Source: Ridgeia piscesae
Lineage: Eukaryota; Annelida; Polychaeta; Sabellida; Siboglinidae
DNA length: 64,000 bases
Reading direction: 5' to 3'
Assembly (NCBI GenBank): GCA_025642075.2
Contig: JAODUO010001179.1
Span: 72,501 to 136,500, forward strand
Below, one piece after another: positions 45,900 through 62,150 of this stretch. The stretch's first letter is position 1. Each line of letters starts with the position of its first letter. The notes under the pieces were generated by a model, which saw only the letters and a list, made by a program, of their open reading frames with translations, had not been told where the DNA came from and did not search any database. Made by a program: the position numbers and the translations under genes.

Positions 45900-48800
45900 A
45901 GACTTCATAATCATTATATTCTCATTGAAATTTATCTGACAGGTGTGAGCCAATGGTGTAAAACTCTTACTAGAGTTTGTCACCAATAGCATGGTAAGAG
46001 AACTACCACAAGTTGAAGGTTATTGTGGAATTGACTTTTTATATCATTAATTAGGTGTTATATTAAAGCTGCTCCCTCCACTAATTCCCGTAAAAATGGT
46101 TTGCTCCTAGCGATTATTAGTAATTTCACAAAACAGCGGAGATATCAAATACTCCCTAATGACTGCCTAGTTGGTTTATGCATACATGTTACTTCTTTTT
46201 TCTGAAATTAATAAAATAAATATCAACTATTTCGATTTTCGTTTCGATCGGGCCCGATTGAAACTCTGTACGAAACCTAAGTATGGAAATGGAGCTTTGA
46301 GCAGAATACGCTTTAGTCTTCACGCGAACGAGGCTTAGGGGCGAGATTGACCTTCACCATGTCGAGTGTTTACGTTTAGAACGGCGAGTTTAGGCACAAA
46401 CATAATTTTTATATGCCACCAACACGGCAAATTAAGCAGACAAAGACTATGCAACTAAGCAGTAAACGGCATGACTTCGGAACAGTGACAGTGCCCTTTG
46501 CAAGCTACGGGCACCGTAGGCTGGCGACCTGTTGGCGTTGCGGCCTTTGCATAGGCTGGTGTGTGGTCACTACGTCAATCACAATGTCGGATACAATGTC
46601 TACACTCTACACTATCACTGACTGCAAGTCCACATGCAGCGTTCGCACATATATTCTTCCAGATAGGTTAGTAATTACGAATTGCTCAGCTATAATCACG
46701 TATATATATATTTAGGCGTATGAGTAATACGTCATTGATATTAATGTTATTTATATTAAATTTATGTTATTGTTTACCTTCAAACTTAATTGGCGCTTAT
46801 TCAGCCAATGCCATGGTACGACAAAATACCAAGGTATGGCAATGCTATGACTATGTCAGGCAGATACTATGGCCTATACTTAGATGACTACGACGTGTCA
46901 GTGATTTATTATAATACTGTAACTATGTAATGTGTATGTCACATATGGTATGTAGCAGATTTGTATCCTCAGGCTAAGATTAACTAGGCTTAATTAGCCT
47001 AATAGTAGCTATAGGTATATAATGTAAATGCATTATAAGTGATCCGTAACAGCTATACTTAGGCCTTCGTTATACTTATCAATAACGACAATAGTTAATA
47101 CATTTATAATAATAATTTAATACATTAAGCAATAATGATAATTTAATACATAAAAATAGGTACATACATATTATTTTAATTGATTAATAACATTAATGTA
47201 ATAAAATAACAAGATATTGCTTGCATTTGAAAGACTGGGAGGTGATCGTTCCTAACATCGCAAGTTTTCAAGTACATTAAAATGTAAATGTGTCACATTT
47301 TCAAAACTTGAGGTGTCATCACCATAGGACATGCGGAAAAGCTCTTCATCTCAGGTAAATGAATGTTGTAATATACATTAATTTACTCTCTCAACAAACC
47401 TTTTAAAAAAATAGACAGATCTATGTCATTTGTGAATCCAGGGGGCCTGGGACCCTGTGGATGTGCCTCCTACACTCTAGGAATGTGGTATGCCTGCAAA
47501 CTTTTTTTTATAATAGGTCAATGCTAATGTGCCTCAATATTGTTTGAAATATGACCCAGTTTAAGTGATAATAATAATTTGTGGCATTTTCCGATATCAC
47601 CACTCCAGATGAGACAATTTGGTTCACAGGCCAGTAGAGGTTTCTGTGCCCTCGATACGATTTGAATATGCCCCTCTATGTGATATGTTATATGTCTGTA
47701 TTAATGGGTGTGTGTACCTGTTAAATTGTATATACATAAAGACATCACCAAGTAAAAACATGTTATCAAACTATATCATGAAGTTGACTAAAAAATAATG
47801 GCAAGCACAATATAAGTATAACTACAGGTACAGTCACTGCACTTGATATACTCTGGGTATGTATTTATTTCATCGACGCAACAAGCAAAGCAGCAATAAC
47901 AACATTAGAAAACAGTTGAAAATGTGTTAGGTAAATGTAAAATAAACAGTTACTTTTATAAATATTTGTTACATTGAGCATCCAGCACATGGTATATAAA
48001 ATACTAATTAGTTCAAAAACATTAATCCCATTTATTAGGCTTTCAAATTATACAACAGAGAAGACGTTAGCTTTAGCAAATATGTGCTTAGTGATACATT
48101 TCATGGGAAACATTTTAAATATTCTGAAAGAAAACATATTTCTGGAATGTTACTTTTGCAAAGAGTTCACCCATAACATACACACAATTATTACAAAAAA
48201 CATGCTGTAAATAGATAACATATACATGCTATGTATATATAATAACATTATGTACATAACAAATATGTACAGCACTTTGACCATGTTAGATATTGTGCTT
48301 TATAAATAATACATACATTAAATAAAGTAACTAGATTATACATTATTTAAAAAAAGTAGATATAAAATAACTTTTTTTAATATCTTTAATGCTTTGTATC
48401 TTTACACCTACAAAGTGGCTAAACTAGTCAGGGTCCTGGCCATGTGGCTGATAGTTACATGTGCAATTGATATTTGTTTACTCAATTCTATGAAGAGTAC
48501 TGGCTAGAGATAGTGGTGAATACTTTTCCTTTGTACAATAAGTATTTTCACATATTAATTTCAGTGTGGCGGAATGTTTCCCACATTGGTAGAAATGTTC
48601 TGAGTAATATAACATGTGTGGCATGTAAATTTTATATCACGAATGAAACAATTATATTACCATGGTATTGATTTTGGCTAAGTATGTCGTCACACGTAAA
48701 CTATCATACACATCACTTTGTTTCTTGTATAGATGCGGATATACAGCACAATGCCAGGAAGCTGATATGCAGTATCATCAAAGAGAGTGAACTCACACAA

Positions 48801-50640
48801 GATATTCAAGCTGATGTAGTTCACCTAAGAATGGCGAACATGTTTTACAGTGTCGAGAGAGGTTGACCAAAAGCTCATGCCATATTTGATAGACCACGGC
48901 ATCCACCGTTCCATCACCAACTGCAAAGCTAGTCAGGCGTCACCATATTCGCATGCCAAGCACTCTGCATTCTAAATTGGTCTCTAGTCAATCAGGGTAT
49001 CTGACCGGCATGGAAGCCAGTGTACACACCACCAGCACTGCGGAGTCTGTCACGATGCAACACACAGTACAACTAGGATCACTTCACTTGGTCGACATTC
49101 AAATACTTGACATTTAATATGCAGCATCTTGCACGGCTCATGGCTGTATAGTCTTGTCCACAAATACAACTGTCCTGTATAGCATATTAACTTGTTGTTA
49201 ACTTGTTGCTAGTGGTAATAAGCATTGTTCAGTTTGTTGTTGACCTTTAAAGAGAAGCATGTATTCAATTTCAATAAACAAAAAAACATGCATCATGGTA
49301 TTGGAGTTGGGTGTAAATAATGATGCCATGTAATAACTGCTATATGGTGTACACATATTCATTTTTGAAATGTTCTGTCAAACATGAATATGAGGTTGTC
49401 TGGTCAAAGCAAATGTTGGAAATGACAAAATAAGGTTATTGTGATGCCAACAGCACATACCCCTCAGAAAATATTCAAGCATTCATAATGTATGTCTACC
49501 TTTTTCAATACTATTATTGATTTCTTGAGTCATCGCTGCAGTATTTCCCCTGCTATATGATGAGTGAGGTGGACCACCTCGGCGTTTTTCTAAGCCAATT
49601 TGTTCAAAATATGCCAGTATGGCCACCTCATAGGTATTTCTTGCTATAAACATGCTTACACTAGAAGCAGTGCATTTGTTTCCTCTCTATTTCCCATGTA
49701 ATAAGTTAAAACATCCTTCAGAATACACCATGTTGTAGGTAATTCTTTTCTTCTTCTAGTTTTCCATGTTTTAGATCACGGGCGTCGATCGGGGGGGGAC
49801 GGGGGACGCGTCCCCCACTTTTCAGCCTGGGGAGGACAGAATAGGAAATGTCCCCCTACGTTTTTAGTTAAAAAACTAATTTACAGACATATAGCGAGAC
49901 TGATCACTCATCTCTCCTAAACATATACACCGGTCTAGTAGTAACATTAATACATCAGTTCAGATATAAACTTCCGACTACCCCGTGGAAAATCACTAGA
50001 TAAATTGCTTGGTTGGCCGCAGCGCACAACTTCATCTTAGTCCAGTAAATATTCGTCATGTCGGGCTCTATCATTTTGTACCCTTAATTGTGTTGATATA
50101 TTAATAGGCACTAGACATCAAGCACATAATTGTTGATTCATTTGTGTTTGCCCTGTCACCCCTTGGAATACAGCCTGGTCGGATACTTATCACCTACAGC
50201 GGAACCAACTTGCTTAAAATGAATACCGACATGACAACCAAGTTCACTGACCAATGTAGCTGGTATTTCAGCAAAACCATTCACAGAAGGCGTCAAAGTT
50301 AGAAAGTAAGAGAGAAACGTCACATTATTAAAGAGACACGAACCCAAAACCTCTACATAACATTAGCCTATAGCCGGCCACCACATTCCTCACGCTACTC
50401 TCCCAAACCTGCTGACAAAGACCATGACAAATACCAACATGTAGTCACTTATTCTGATGAAACTAGAAATAAACCTCCCTACCATAACATAAATTATGTG
50501 GCGTTGGCGTTCAACCAGTAACTTCACAACATGTAACGTTGCGTATTACAATTTATAAATTCATCATAGGTAGTGGAATGTTCCCAGTGCAAAATCCACT
50601 AGATTAATTGTCTTTGTTACAATGAGGATTACAGGGGGCA
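45900..50640. other. Intergenic or intronic stretch, no recognised gene
   Basis: AT-rich with scattered short open frames (46413-46715, 47974-48210, 48684-48866) that match no family I know. Noted sites: the palindrome ATCGGGCCCGAT at 46247-46258, and a 16-bp palindrome GGGGGACGCGTCCCCC at 49801-49816 within a C/G-rich patch that looks like a transposon end. No splice-flanked EGF or FTP exon is present. Confidence 0.55.
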
Positions 50641-52295
50641 AACGCTTAGAGGAAAATCGAAGGGGTGACTGGAGATAGACGCATATCACGGAAACGTAAA
50701 GGAAATGTGTGCAGTTCGTGTGTTACCCCGGCATACACGAATGCACAGGTGTCTATGGAACTTGCAAAGAAATAACAGAAGGTCCAGGATTGCGAGGAAA
50801 AAAACAATCTGGTAAGAATAATCATGGGACCTAAGAGAGCTGATAAAAGAAAATGAATGAGATGAAAGTATGGGATGGAGTGAGGAAAGACGAAGAACAC
50901 ATGATGCATTTTTTTCCCAACAGACAAGAAACCGAAAACTGCGCTACACACAAGCAAAATCTAAACTGCAAAAAAGCTACGAGCAATAAAAAATGCCTGG
51001 TGGGACAGCTAGCTGTTGGAAATTCTTCAAACGAATTCTTCGCTGCAATCAAGCGGGTCTATGGTCCACCAAAAAAAACTGCTGTTGCGCCAATTAGAGA
51101 TGCGGAAGGTTCACAAATGCTCACAGAGAAACCAGCAATTCTGTGTAGGTGGAGAGAATATTTAAGCTCCTACTGAATTGCCCAGCAACTGATAGAGAAG
51201 AAGACATGGCAAACCCACCAAAATTAGAGGACATCTTAGCTGCCATCAAATATATGAAATCAGGAAAAACACCAGGACTAGATGGCATACCTGCTGAAAT
51301 CTATAAATATGGAAGTACATCTCTTCATGCTCAATTGCTGAAATTCTACCGCATTTGTTGGACAGCTAAAGAACTACCACAACAATTTAAAGATGCCTTA
51401 ATAATTGCAATATAAAAAAGGTTACCGTAGTGACTGTGGAAGCTATCGAGGCATTTCGCTACTCTTAACTGCAGGGAAAATTCTGGCAAAAATCCTTCTG
51501 AAAAGACTACAGAAAATTGCAGAGGTGATCCTCCCAGAAAGCCAATGTGGATTTCGTCGCTCACGCTCTACAATCGACATGATATTCACCTTACGACAAC
51601 TACAGGAAAAAGCAGTTGAACAACAGCAAAGTCTCTACATGGTTTTCATTGACCTGTCGAAAGCTTTTGCCACAGTGGACAGGTCAACCTTGTGGATTTT
51701 ACTAAGGATATACGGATGTCCCGAGACTCTTGTCGAAATAATTCAAGAATTCCACGATGGTTTTGCTGGAGCAGTGTCTATCGGTGGATCAATTACTGAA
51801 CCTGCTGAAATTAGTCATGGACTAAAGCAAGGATGTGTCTTGGCACCTACCTTGTTCACTCTCTTTCTGGCAGCACTACTGTCTACAGTGTCCGAGCACA
51901 GGAGTTTTCATCCGCACTAAATCCGATCAAACAATATTCAAATTGGCTAGACTAAAGGCAAGCACAAGAACTCGAGAACTCTGAATTCGTGAACTACTAT
52001 TTGCAGATGATGCTGCTATTGTTGCCCATACACAATAAGACATTAGAGAGATATGCAAGCAGTTTGAACAAGCTGCAATCATGTTTGTACTTACAATCAA
52101 CACAAAGAAAACTACCAACCACCACCCGGCCAAACCTCAACCAATCCGCCACTAAAAGCAGTTAAGAACTTCACATACCTCGGCAGCACTGTTGCATCTG
52201 ACAACACAATTGATGTGGAAATTAACAACCGTATTCAAGCTGCCTCTGGAACCTTTGGAGGACTGTGGAAGCGTGTATGGTTACCAGAGATGGAG

Positions 52296-54554
<2,259 letters not shown>

Positions 54555-54984
54555 TAGACAACTCTCCAAACTGCATCTCCGACATCTACGACAAATCTTG
54601 CAGATCTCATGGAAAGATCACATTCCAAATTGTGGAGTCTTGAGAAGTCACTCTAACGGCTTCCCAACTCTGTTGGACTGGACATATCATCCGTATGAAT
54701 GACAGCAGATTACCAAAGGCTGTACTCTATGGATAATTAACCAACCGGAAATGTCTTCGTGGTTGACAACGGCTGCGATACAAATATGTAGTCAAACGAC
54801 ACCTAAAGGCTACACACTTCACCGTTGACCACTGGGAGACCCTTGCACACGATTGACAACAGTGGAGGCAGGCCATTCACAAAGGAAAAAGCCACATTGA
54901 AGAAAATATATCACAAAAATACCAACATGATCACAATCTCCGCCATGGTCTTTCTGATGCTTCTGCCCCTGTCATCTTCTGTGT

Positions 54985-55371
54985 CAACTACACGATATAC
55001 AAGATACAAGAAGCTTTATTTAACGTCGGTTTACATGTGAATTTGATAACATTAGCTCATCTGAGCTATTTTCCGACAAACAAGTGTAAAGCAACGAGAC
55101 ATAAAACATAAAAAGCATACAGAGTATTTAAAATGACTGCAATAAACATATAAAATACGTGTAATGAGTACAACATAAATAATACATGCATGTATAATAT
55201 AATTTTTTCACTTTGGGTAATCATAGCGATTGAAAATTTAACATAAAACATGCAAAGTATATTGGTTAAAAATAGAGTGAAATAATATATAATTTAAGAC
55301 ATTAACATAAGTATAAGTTAAAATGTAGAGAATATATGATACGTATATATAAAACTAATTTAAATATTTTA

Positions 55372-55407
<36 letters not shown>

Positions 55408-56150
55408 CATATTTCTGTGATTATTTGACTAAATGTATTACAAAAAACAAAAACAACTTTAAAACATTAAAATAAATAGAATAAGTTAAGGCTTTACAAT
55501 AGTTTACACATATCCATATTGCATGTATAAAATGAATGCTATATTCATAATATTGGCAAGGCGACAAACATGTTAGCTGTTAGCTGTTTACCTGCGTATA
55601 GAACAATTGCATGATGGGCCATCCCAATTCCGGATATGTCTGCGAAACTCGCCGTAGTTTACTGTTTTCGCATTTTATTTGGCAGGCTGTTCCAGATCCG
55701 GGGCCCATCATGGACCAATGATTTAAGTCCATATTTAGACGTGTTTGCTTTAGGGACAACTACAGTGTTATCCTTTCGCATGGAATACTGGGAACATTTT
55801 AGCATGATGAGATTTTGAATAAAACTGGGAGCAATATTATTTACAATTTTGAATACTTAGCATGCCATTTCTGTTATCCTTTTAACGTCGAGGTGATCGG
55901 GGTTAGCGGTCTTTAAAAGCTCATGATGGTGGATGAATAATCATTGTAAATAAATCGAAGTACTCTCTCCTGAATTGTTTCCAGTTTTTGTTGGTGCTAG
56001 ATTAGCTACAAAAATCCCAGAACAAAGGACAGTAGTTGAAGTTTGATGTTATGAATGATTTGAAAATTGCAAGTTTCCCTGGTCCAGTAAGGAGATGACC
56101 AAGATGTTTTAAGACCGCTAACTGTCTAGCTGCCAAGAGAGGCTTTAAAT
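54985..56150 (-). pseudogene. LINE 3' end (jockey/CR1 group), truncated
   Basis: On the minus strand from about 56150: RQLAVLKHLGHLLTGPGKLA, then IFKSFITSNFNYCPLFWDFC, the conserved C-terminal part of RT in jockey/CR1-group elements. Further on are AKYSKL, frames with NVPSIPCERITL and LNMDLSHWSMMGPGSGTA (family: LxSLVHxGPRIWNSLP). The 3' end near 55000 carries AATAAAGCTTCTTGTATCTTGTA. It lies tail to tail with LINE-F and may have inserted into its 3' region. Dead by stops and frameshifts. Confidence 0.65.
55374..55407. repeat. (TA)n microsatellite
   Basis: TA run inside the LINE 3' region. Confidence 0.9.
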
Positions 56151-56239
56151 CTCAAATTGGACTATTCTCTCACCAACGAGCAAAGGACGTAACGGACGAA
56201 ACCCTACACTGATGTCATCATCGGACACGATGGACAGCA

Positions 56240-56244
56240 GAGAG

Positions 56245-56325
<81 letters not shown>
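56240..56325. repeat. (GA)n microsatellite
   Basis: Pure GA dinucleotide after GAGAGAGAGGAGAG. Confidence 0.97.
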
Positions 56326-56328
<3 letters not shown>

Positions 56329-56329
56329 A

Positions 56330-57480
56330 TTAACATTTTATTTTAATGTTAATTTTTTTATTGAATAAATTCATCACCATCAATCATCGTTGTCATAAAA
56401 ATCTAAATTAGTTTGCATAAAAATAATAATGGAAATCAACAACATTCAGTCATAGTACTGAAATGTGAGTCACAAAACACTGTTTTAATAATTTTGAAAT
56501 ATAATATAATTAGCCGTTTGATGTTCTGTTACACGAGATAACCCTACAAATAAAACCCTTCTTCCCCGACCAACAAGAGCCTACTTCTAGTCCCCCATGT
56601 CAATTGTATTTATCATTTCGTCCCTCACGTCATCTATTATCTATGGATATGTACTTTCGCAATTACTAACTTTTTAACAAGTTCTTGCGTAATCAAATAC
56701 AATACCGGTACATATCAACACAGGTTGTGTCTAGCTGAGTGATGCCGAGCGATATCGATGGTGACTGTCAACTCAAAGTCAAACTGGCTTGCCTTGTCAG
56801 TGACACTGTCAGACTTATAATTATTATAATCTTACAAGTTAGAGAATCCGCGTCGAGTAGACGTTCACAAGAGTGGATTAGCCCCCGACAACTCGCTCTT
56901 GTTGCTAACTGCGTTAATGCACTTAATGCGTACCTTCATAGTCACAGAAGAATCACTTTGCCTTTGGAATCTTAGTCATGACGCGCAAAAGCACGTGCGA
57001 TTTGTTATTGTGACGCAGTAGGTCGATCTAGCATAAAGCACGTGACCCAAAAAACATAGGACGTCGGCAGCTGATTATTGTTTCGCCATTTATACCCGGT
57101 GTAACGGCAATTCTTGTTTTACGATTACAAAATAACAAGTTCGCATTTAAAAATATTAACTGACTGTGCATACTAGTTAAACTAGTAACACATTACACAT
57201 CTGGTCATAAAAGAAACGGTTTGGCGATTAGCACACGAGTGGAGGGAGCAGCTTTAATGAACTCTTGTGGCTCCTCAATTCCGTCATACTCAACTCTCTT
57301 GTTCCATTGAGATCGCGCATTAACAACAGGCGTGGGAAAAGAACGTACCTGTCGTTTATTACCAAATGTCCTTTCGTATGCTAGCAATGCGCGCGCTCCA
57401 AGGAACAATCAGGTGCCTGTGATGGAGTTGAGGTCCCGAAAAAAATTAGGTTATCGTACGTTAGATTATGGTTAATTTTG
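56330..57480. other. No recognised gene
   Basis: AT-rich, with short open frames (56739-56975, 57205-57408 on the minus strand) lacking family resemblance. The 5' end of the element that follows may lie here. Confidence 0.5.
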
Positions 57481-57487
57481 TTCTAGT

Positions 57488-60447
57488 ATGTTCAATAAAA
57501 ACAATCACACAGTAGACACAATTCTGCATTTAGTTACTCAACTATACACGTATAGTATAACGTTTCAGACGCGTGAGTCGCTGAGCCTGCAAGATGCCGA
57601 AGACGAAGACACACAAAGACAAACATATTGGACCCCAGACTCTAGATGTTCAAAGAAGAAGAAGCCGCCATCCCAGCCACCTCTGAATGTTTTTATTTTG
57701 TATGGTTCTAAAGGGACACTGATTGATAACTGTGTAGCTCTTTCTCCCTTGTCTGATCCGTTGAGTGTGTTTGCTGATAACCGTGATATGAGATGGAAAC
57801 TTTTGACACAAACGTCTGACTAAGGTAGTTTGCAAGATGTTTGTAAATCAATTCCTGATGTATTGTCTCCCGATTGTGGGTATCATGAAAACTGTCGACG
57901 TTTGTTTTTCTGTAATAGCAACCGTGTAAGCAAGCAAGCAAGTGTATTGTGGAAAATCGGTCTAGACCAACGCGTGAGTACGCCAATTCCTTGGTGTTGT
58001 TCGGCAAGAATTGCATCTTCTGCAAAGGTGATAACATTAAGAAAGCCACTGGAAAAAGTTATAGGTTGTATTGTGTGTGGCACTTACTTTTGCAGGCACA
58101 ATGATTCCTGCGATGATCGCAGCCTGCTCTGACGGCCGGCGTCGCGACTCCTCGGAGAGGTGGTGGCGTAACGACGGCTGCTTGACTCGGATAACGGTTA
58201 TTGTTAGATGGTGGCTTTTATAGGGTGCGAACTATTGTTAGGGTATAATGCGGTCTACTAGGTGTGTATTATGGTGCATAGATCCGGACTATTTTATGTG
58301 TGCTAGCTCCGCACAACAGTTGCAGAAATTTCACTCAAATGCCTACAAAAACATTGAGATGAAAGCGTTGGAACTAGTTGATGAAGATTGATTGCGCAAA
58401 ACCAGAGGAGTGGATCTTTTTGCCAGGGAGGCACAGTTCCTTGAGTGGTGTCGCAGTCAGTACTTAACAAAGCGAGCACCGCAAAGGAATCAGGCTACCC
58501 CGTCTTCTATAAAGTGGGAATTGATTGAACAAGCTTTCGCTTGCGTTCGCGACCGTATCAAGGGGGAAATTATACAATAGGGTCAGGTTAACAAACTCGC
58601 AGATCTTACAAGCGTATACAATGAAACCCTATCACAATCGTATGATGAAGCGGCGACTGGGATAACCATCCATAATCTAAGGTTGAAAATAGAACAGTGT
58701 CCTGATCTCAAAGACAGTGTCGACTTCTCTTCCAGCAGATACAAAGACACATTAGTGTTTTGTACATCATCGGAATCTCTTAAGATTACGGTGGTTCTGC
58801 ATATGAGCTGGGCACCTCAGTTTGGAGTAAGGATGTCGGCTTGGATCTCCACAAGAAAATCCTGAACGCATTCAAATCTTCCCAACCACTTCCCTGGTCT
58901 ACAAGAGATCACGACCTCCCTGATCCAGATGACGAGATTCCTTCGGATGCCCTCCAGTTTGTTTTAAATCTAATATATGGGGACAGAGGAAAAGCAGAAG
59001 CATCTAATCTGGAAACATGTCTGGCAACTTCCATTTATCGAGATATCTGCAGAGCGGTAACATCAGGCCAATGGAAGATGAAAAAACATATCCTGCTATG
59101 TATGACACTCATACATCTTTTTCTATCCAAACACATTACAACTCTGATGAACAAACTCGGTCACTGTGAATCATATACGTATTCGATCGAATTAGAAACC
59201 GCTCTGGCCAACTCGATTGTGTAAAATGCTTCGGTGATTAGCAATTATGGTGTGGTGAAGAGGTAACCCGGAGGAGCAGTTTTCAATAGTGATTGGAACA
59301 ATTTCGATCGGTTGGTTTCATATGTTTATGGAGCAGGGTCCGTTCATACAGGAGTAAGTATCTATCTACAGGATCTAGGTTTCTGTACAGATGCCGAAGA
59401 CCCAACACCAATGACTCAAGACTGTCACATTGACACGCAACCAAAGAAGAAATAGCGAGCATTCAAAAGCACTGTTCAGGAGTTGCCATCTTATTATGAG
59501 CGGAAACGATCTGAACCATCTCTGCTGACATCATCCAGTTCTGACATGACCACATATATCCACGAAGACCAGACGTCGTCAGATACCGACCTAATTTGGG
59601 TATTCACTCGTCGAATCAATTCCTATGAGCAGATCATCCCTGGCTTATCAGGATGGGTTTAAGCTACAGGTCATCTTCCTAAATGCCTTACGATTATTGG
59701 CTATTATCCCATGATTAATGCCCCTATAACAGACTAGAAAAACATTCAAGAATGTCTGAGGTGCAGTCAGGAAGGATCTACGGAAGCTGGGCAGGAGTAT
59801 ACCATCAGTACATTCGACTGAGGTGTATGCATGAAAGCCTATCCCATGATCTCGGGTGAACCTGAAAAGTACAAGTCCCACATCATCCTAATTGGGACAT
59901 TCCAGTGCTTTGGAGTGTACTTGAAAGGTGTTGGCAAAATATACTGTCTGGGTAGTGGATGGACCGAAATGGCGTTGGAAACGAAATTAATCACAAAAGA
60001 TCAATGTCTGGGGTCATCGAAAGGAAGGATTGGGATAGGGCTATGAACATACACAAGTCTATGCTGGAGGCCCTTGAGAGACTCCTTTACGACAAATACA
60101 TTGAACCTCATGAACCACTGTCTCCTCAAGGCACTGCTTCTCTCGAGAAACTGGGCCCGAGTGAGTCTTTTCTCGCAGAATTGTGTTCTCAGCCGACGTG
60201 ACTGTTTTCCAATTATGTATATGGCGCAGGGCTTTCGATAATTTTCCAAAAATACCGTCCTCTTTGACCATGGTTATCATGTCATAGAAGCGGGAAACTG
60301 GAACCGCTTTAGTTCGAGGGGGACGTCATTCCGATGCTTCTAGTTGATATCTTAGAAGAGAATGGAAATGACGAAGAAATCACAGATAAAATCCACACTG
60401 TTGATGATTATGACGAGGACGAGAACGATGAGTACGATGACAATTAA
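57488..60447 (+). pseudogene. Second decayed transposase, possibly Academ-related
   Basis: Fragments in one direction resemble a large uncharacterised transposase family common in cnidarian and mollusc genomes. In order: YHENCRRLFF and IGCIVCGTYFC (zinc-binding, 57890-58090); VDLFAREAQFLEWC (58410); IKWELIEQAFACVRDRIKGE; TSIYRDICRAVTSGQWKMKK and HILLCMTLIHLFLSK (59030-59140); LGHCESYTYSIELETALA; PMINAPIT (59710); KAYPMISGEPEKYKSHIILI (59830); RAMNIHKSMLEALERLLYDK (60040); and an acidic tail DDYDEDENDEYDDN ending at TAA 60445-60447. Five or more frameshifts and stops. A DICRAxxxGxWKxxKHILLCMTxxHLF block is the diagnostic part. No inverted termini were found by eye. Confidence 0.6.
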
Positions 60448-60449
60448 TC

Positions 60450-61185
60450 ATCATCACGTCTTCTACGTCTGGATTTGAAGTGACATGGGTGTACTCTGTT
60501 ACTGAGTATATGCATATAAACAAAGATTGCTCTCTTAGTTGTTTTTGTCGAATGTCTTTGCAAGTCTTTCAGTTGCATTTTCAATCTTTTAGCATATCAA
60601 TGTCTACATGGCCATTTCTGATGCTGCCTATTCGTCATACACCTGTTACATCTTTCGGCGTGGTGAGAATAATGGTACTTTTTTCGCTGCCATATAGTTC
60701 GGTGTATAATTCCTCTGTAGTGTTATGATATGATGTTAAGGATGGATTTCAGTACCACGGCTGCATACAACTGTAGTTAGTCTGCCTGCGTTCTTCTGCT
60801 TTTACGCAGACCTGTAGTATACTGTACAATAAAATAATATATGGAAAATAATTCCGTATAATTTGGATTTATCAGATAAACGCATTATTAACTACGAACA
60901 CACCCAATCACACATACGCTAACTTGATTATATGACGAGACAAAGTCTAGAATCGACATATAGATGGGCTTCAAAACGAGGTACTATATGCCACATGGTC
61001 AAGCATAGCTTGAGCCTTATATAGAATTCAAATATGCACAGTAAACTTGAACAACATTGATAAACATTAAATAAACTTAAAGATGAAGGTCATTGTCCAA
61101 ATATTTAAGATGGTAGCACATTATAAGACCCGACATCCGAAAACTGTAATTTCAGTGATTTAGGCGGTACGTTAGGCTTTTCACC
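60450..61185. other. No recognised gene
   Basis: AT-rich spacer between the decayed transposase and the second foldback copy. One 82-codon frame at 60480 resembles nothing known. Confidence 0.5.
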
Positions 61186-61189
61186 CACA

Positions 61190-61640
61190 GCGGGCACAAT
61201 TTTCAAGATAGAGAGGTCATCTTGGTACCAAATAGAGGCTTGTGACCTTGGGAAGTTTACTATCTGGAAAATAGTCCATGTCGTTCATTTAGAAAGGCTT
61301 GTAAATATTAATTTCTGACGTGAACGTATCAGGCGTAATTTTGGGACGCAATGGTTTGCACAAATCAACTACATCATATACGGTAGCCTTTCCTACTGTA
61401 TAGAGATGCTTTCTGCCAAATATGATGTTTCTATGTCTATTTTTGACGTCACAATATTTTAATATATATAATTTTAGGCCCGAAAAGGGTTTGTTGGCCA
61501 CCTGAGGGCGAAAGGCCCAGAGTTGGGAGTGGTCATTACAAACTTGCGATGGCCCACGGTATAGGTTAACAGGAAATGATAGTGAAAAAAACTTAGCAGA
61601 AAACATCCTAAGCGCTGGACCTGGTTCCCGGACTAATAAA
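61190..61640. mobile_element. Second, diverged copy of the 44-709 foldback element
   Basis: Shared order of words with 44-709: GTCATCTTGG, then GATGCTTTCTGCCAAATA, GGCCCGAAAAGGG, GGGAGTGGTCATTACAAACT, AAAAACTTAGCAGAAAACAT and CGCTGGACCTGGTTCCCGG. The left inverted arm is not present, so this copy is 5'-truncated and no longer folds fully. It ends about 215 bp before an EGF exon. Confidence 0.7.
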
Positions 61641-61853
61641 AAAACACCGTTAAAACGCCGCTTCATGTAACAATTAAGATTCGAAGATTTGTAGTTAATA
61701 GTTGTAAGGGCTCTGGTATACAAAGTATCAGGAATAACGTACATGTTATCAGCATGAGTATAACATCGTCTGACCTGAATCGAAGACACGCATTTATACT
61801 GTTTTTCACAAACTAGTGTTTTCACAGTTTTATACTACGATATTTTTTTGCAG

Positions 61854-61967
61854 ACATCAATGAATGCGGAAGCAATCCTTGCACGAATGGAGCAACGTGT
61901 TCAGACGCCGTGCACTCGTACACTTGTGGCTGTGTCGTTGGTTACACGGGGACGCACTGCAAGACAG
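61854..61967 (+). CDS. Exon: EGF-like cassette h (type 1 flank)
   Basis: 38 codons: [20 protein letters not shown] then HSYTCGCVVGYTGTHCKT. All six Cys. DINEC with CSDAVHSYTCGC fits calcium-binding EGF. CGSNPC also matches the O-glucose consensus C-x-S-x-P-C. Acceptor TTTTGCAG, donor GTTCGT, phase 1 both ends. Confidence 0.87.
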
Positions 61968-62105
61968 GTTCGTTTTGACAATGACATCGACTGTTTACCA
62001 CACGCCGCTCATCTGAATAATAACAATATTTTCTTTTACATAGCGTTAATTACTTGATGCAGGATTAACATCAAAAGAAGCAATGCTGTGTTTATTTGAA
62101 TGCAG

Positions 62106-62150
62106 ATATTGACGAATGCAGCAGCAATCCTTGCATGAATAGAGCAACGT
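62106..62150 (+). pseudogene. EGF cassette relic, 5' part only
   Basis: DIDECSSNPCMNRAT follows acceptor GAATGCAG, then the frame jumps at AACGT into what is intron in a sister cassette (CAATGTCAATTCTTT against AACGTCAATTATTT at 33912). The lost piece holds C3-C6 and the donor. Microhomology AACGT at both edges suggests a single deletion. Confidence 0.65.

Noticed and set aside
48684..48866. 60-codon frame with DADIQHNARKLICSIIKESE
   Set aside because: Looks protein-like but matches no family I know and has no recognisable splice or gene context.
49785..49860. C/G-rich palindrome GGGGGACGCGTCCCCC as a regulatory site
   Set aside because: More likely the end of an unclassified transposon. 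No second end was found and no gene lies nearby.
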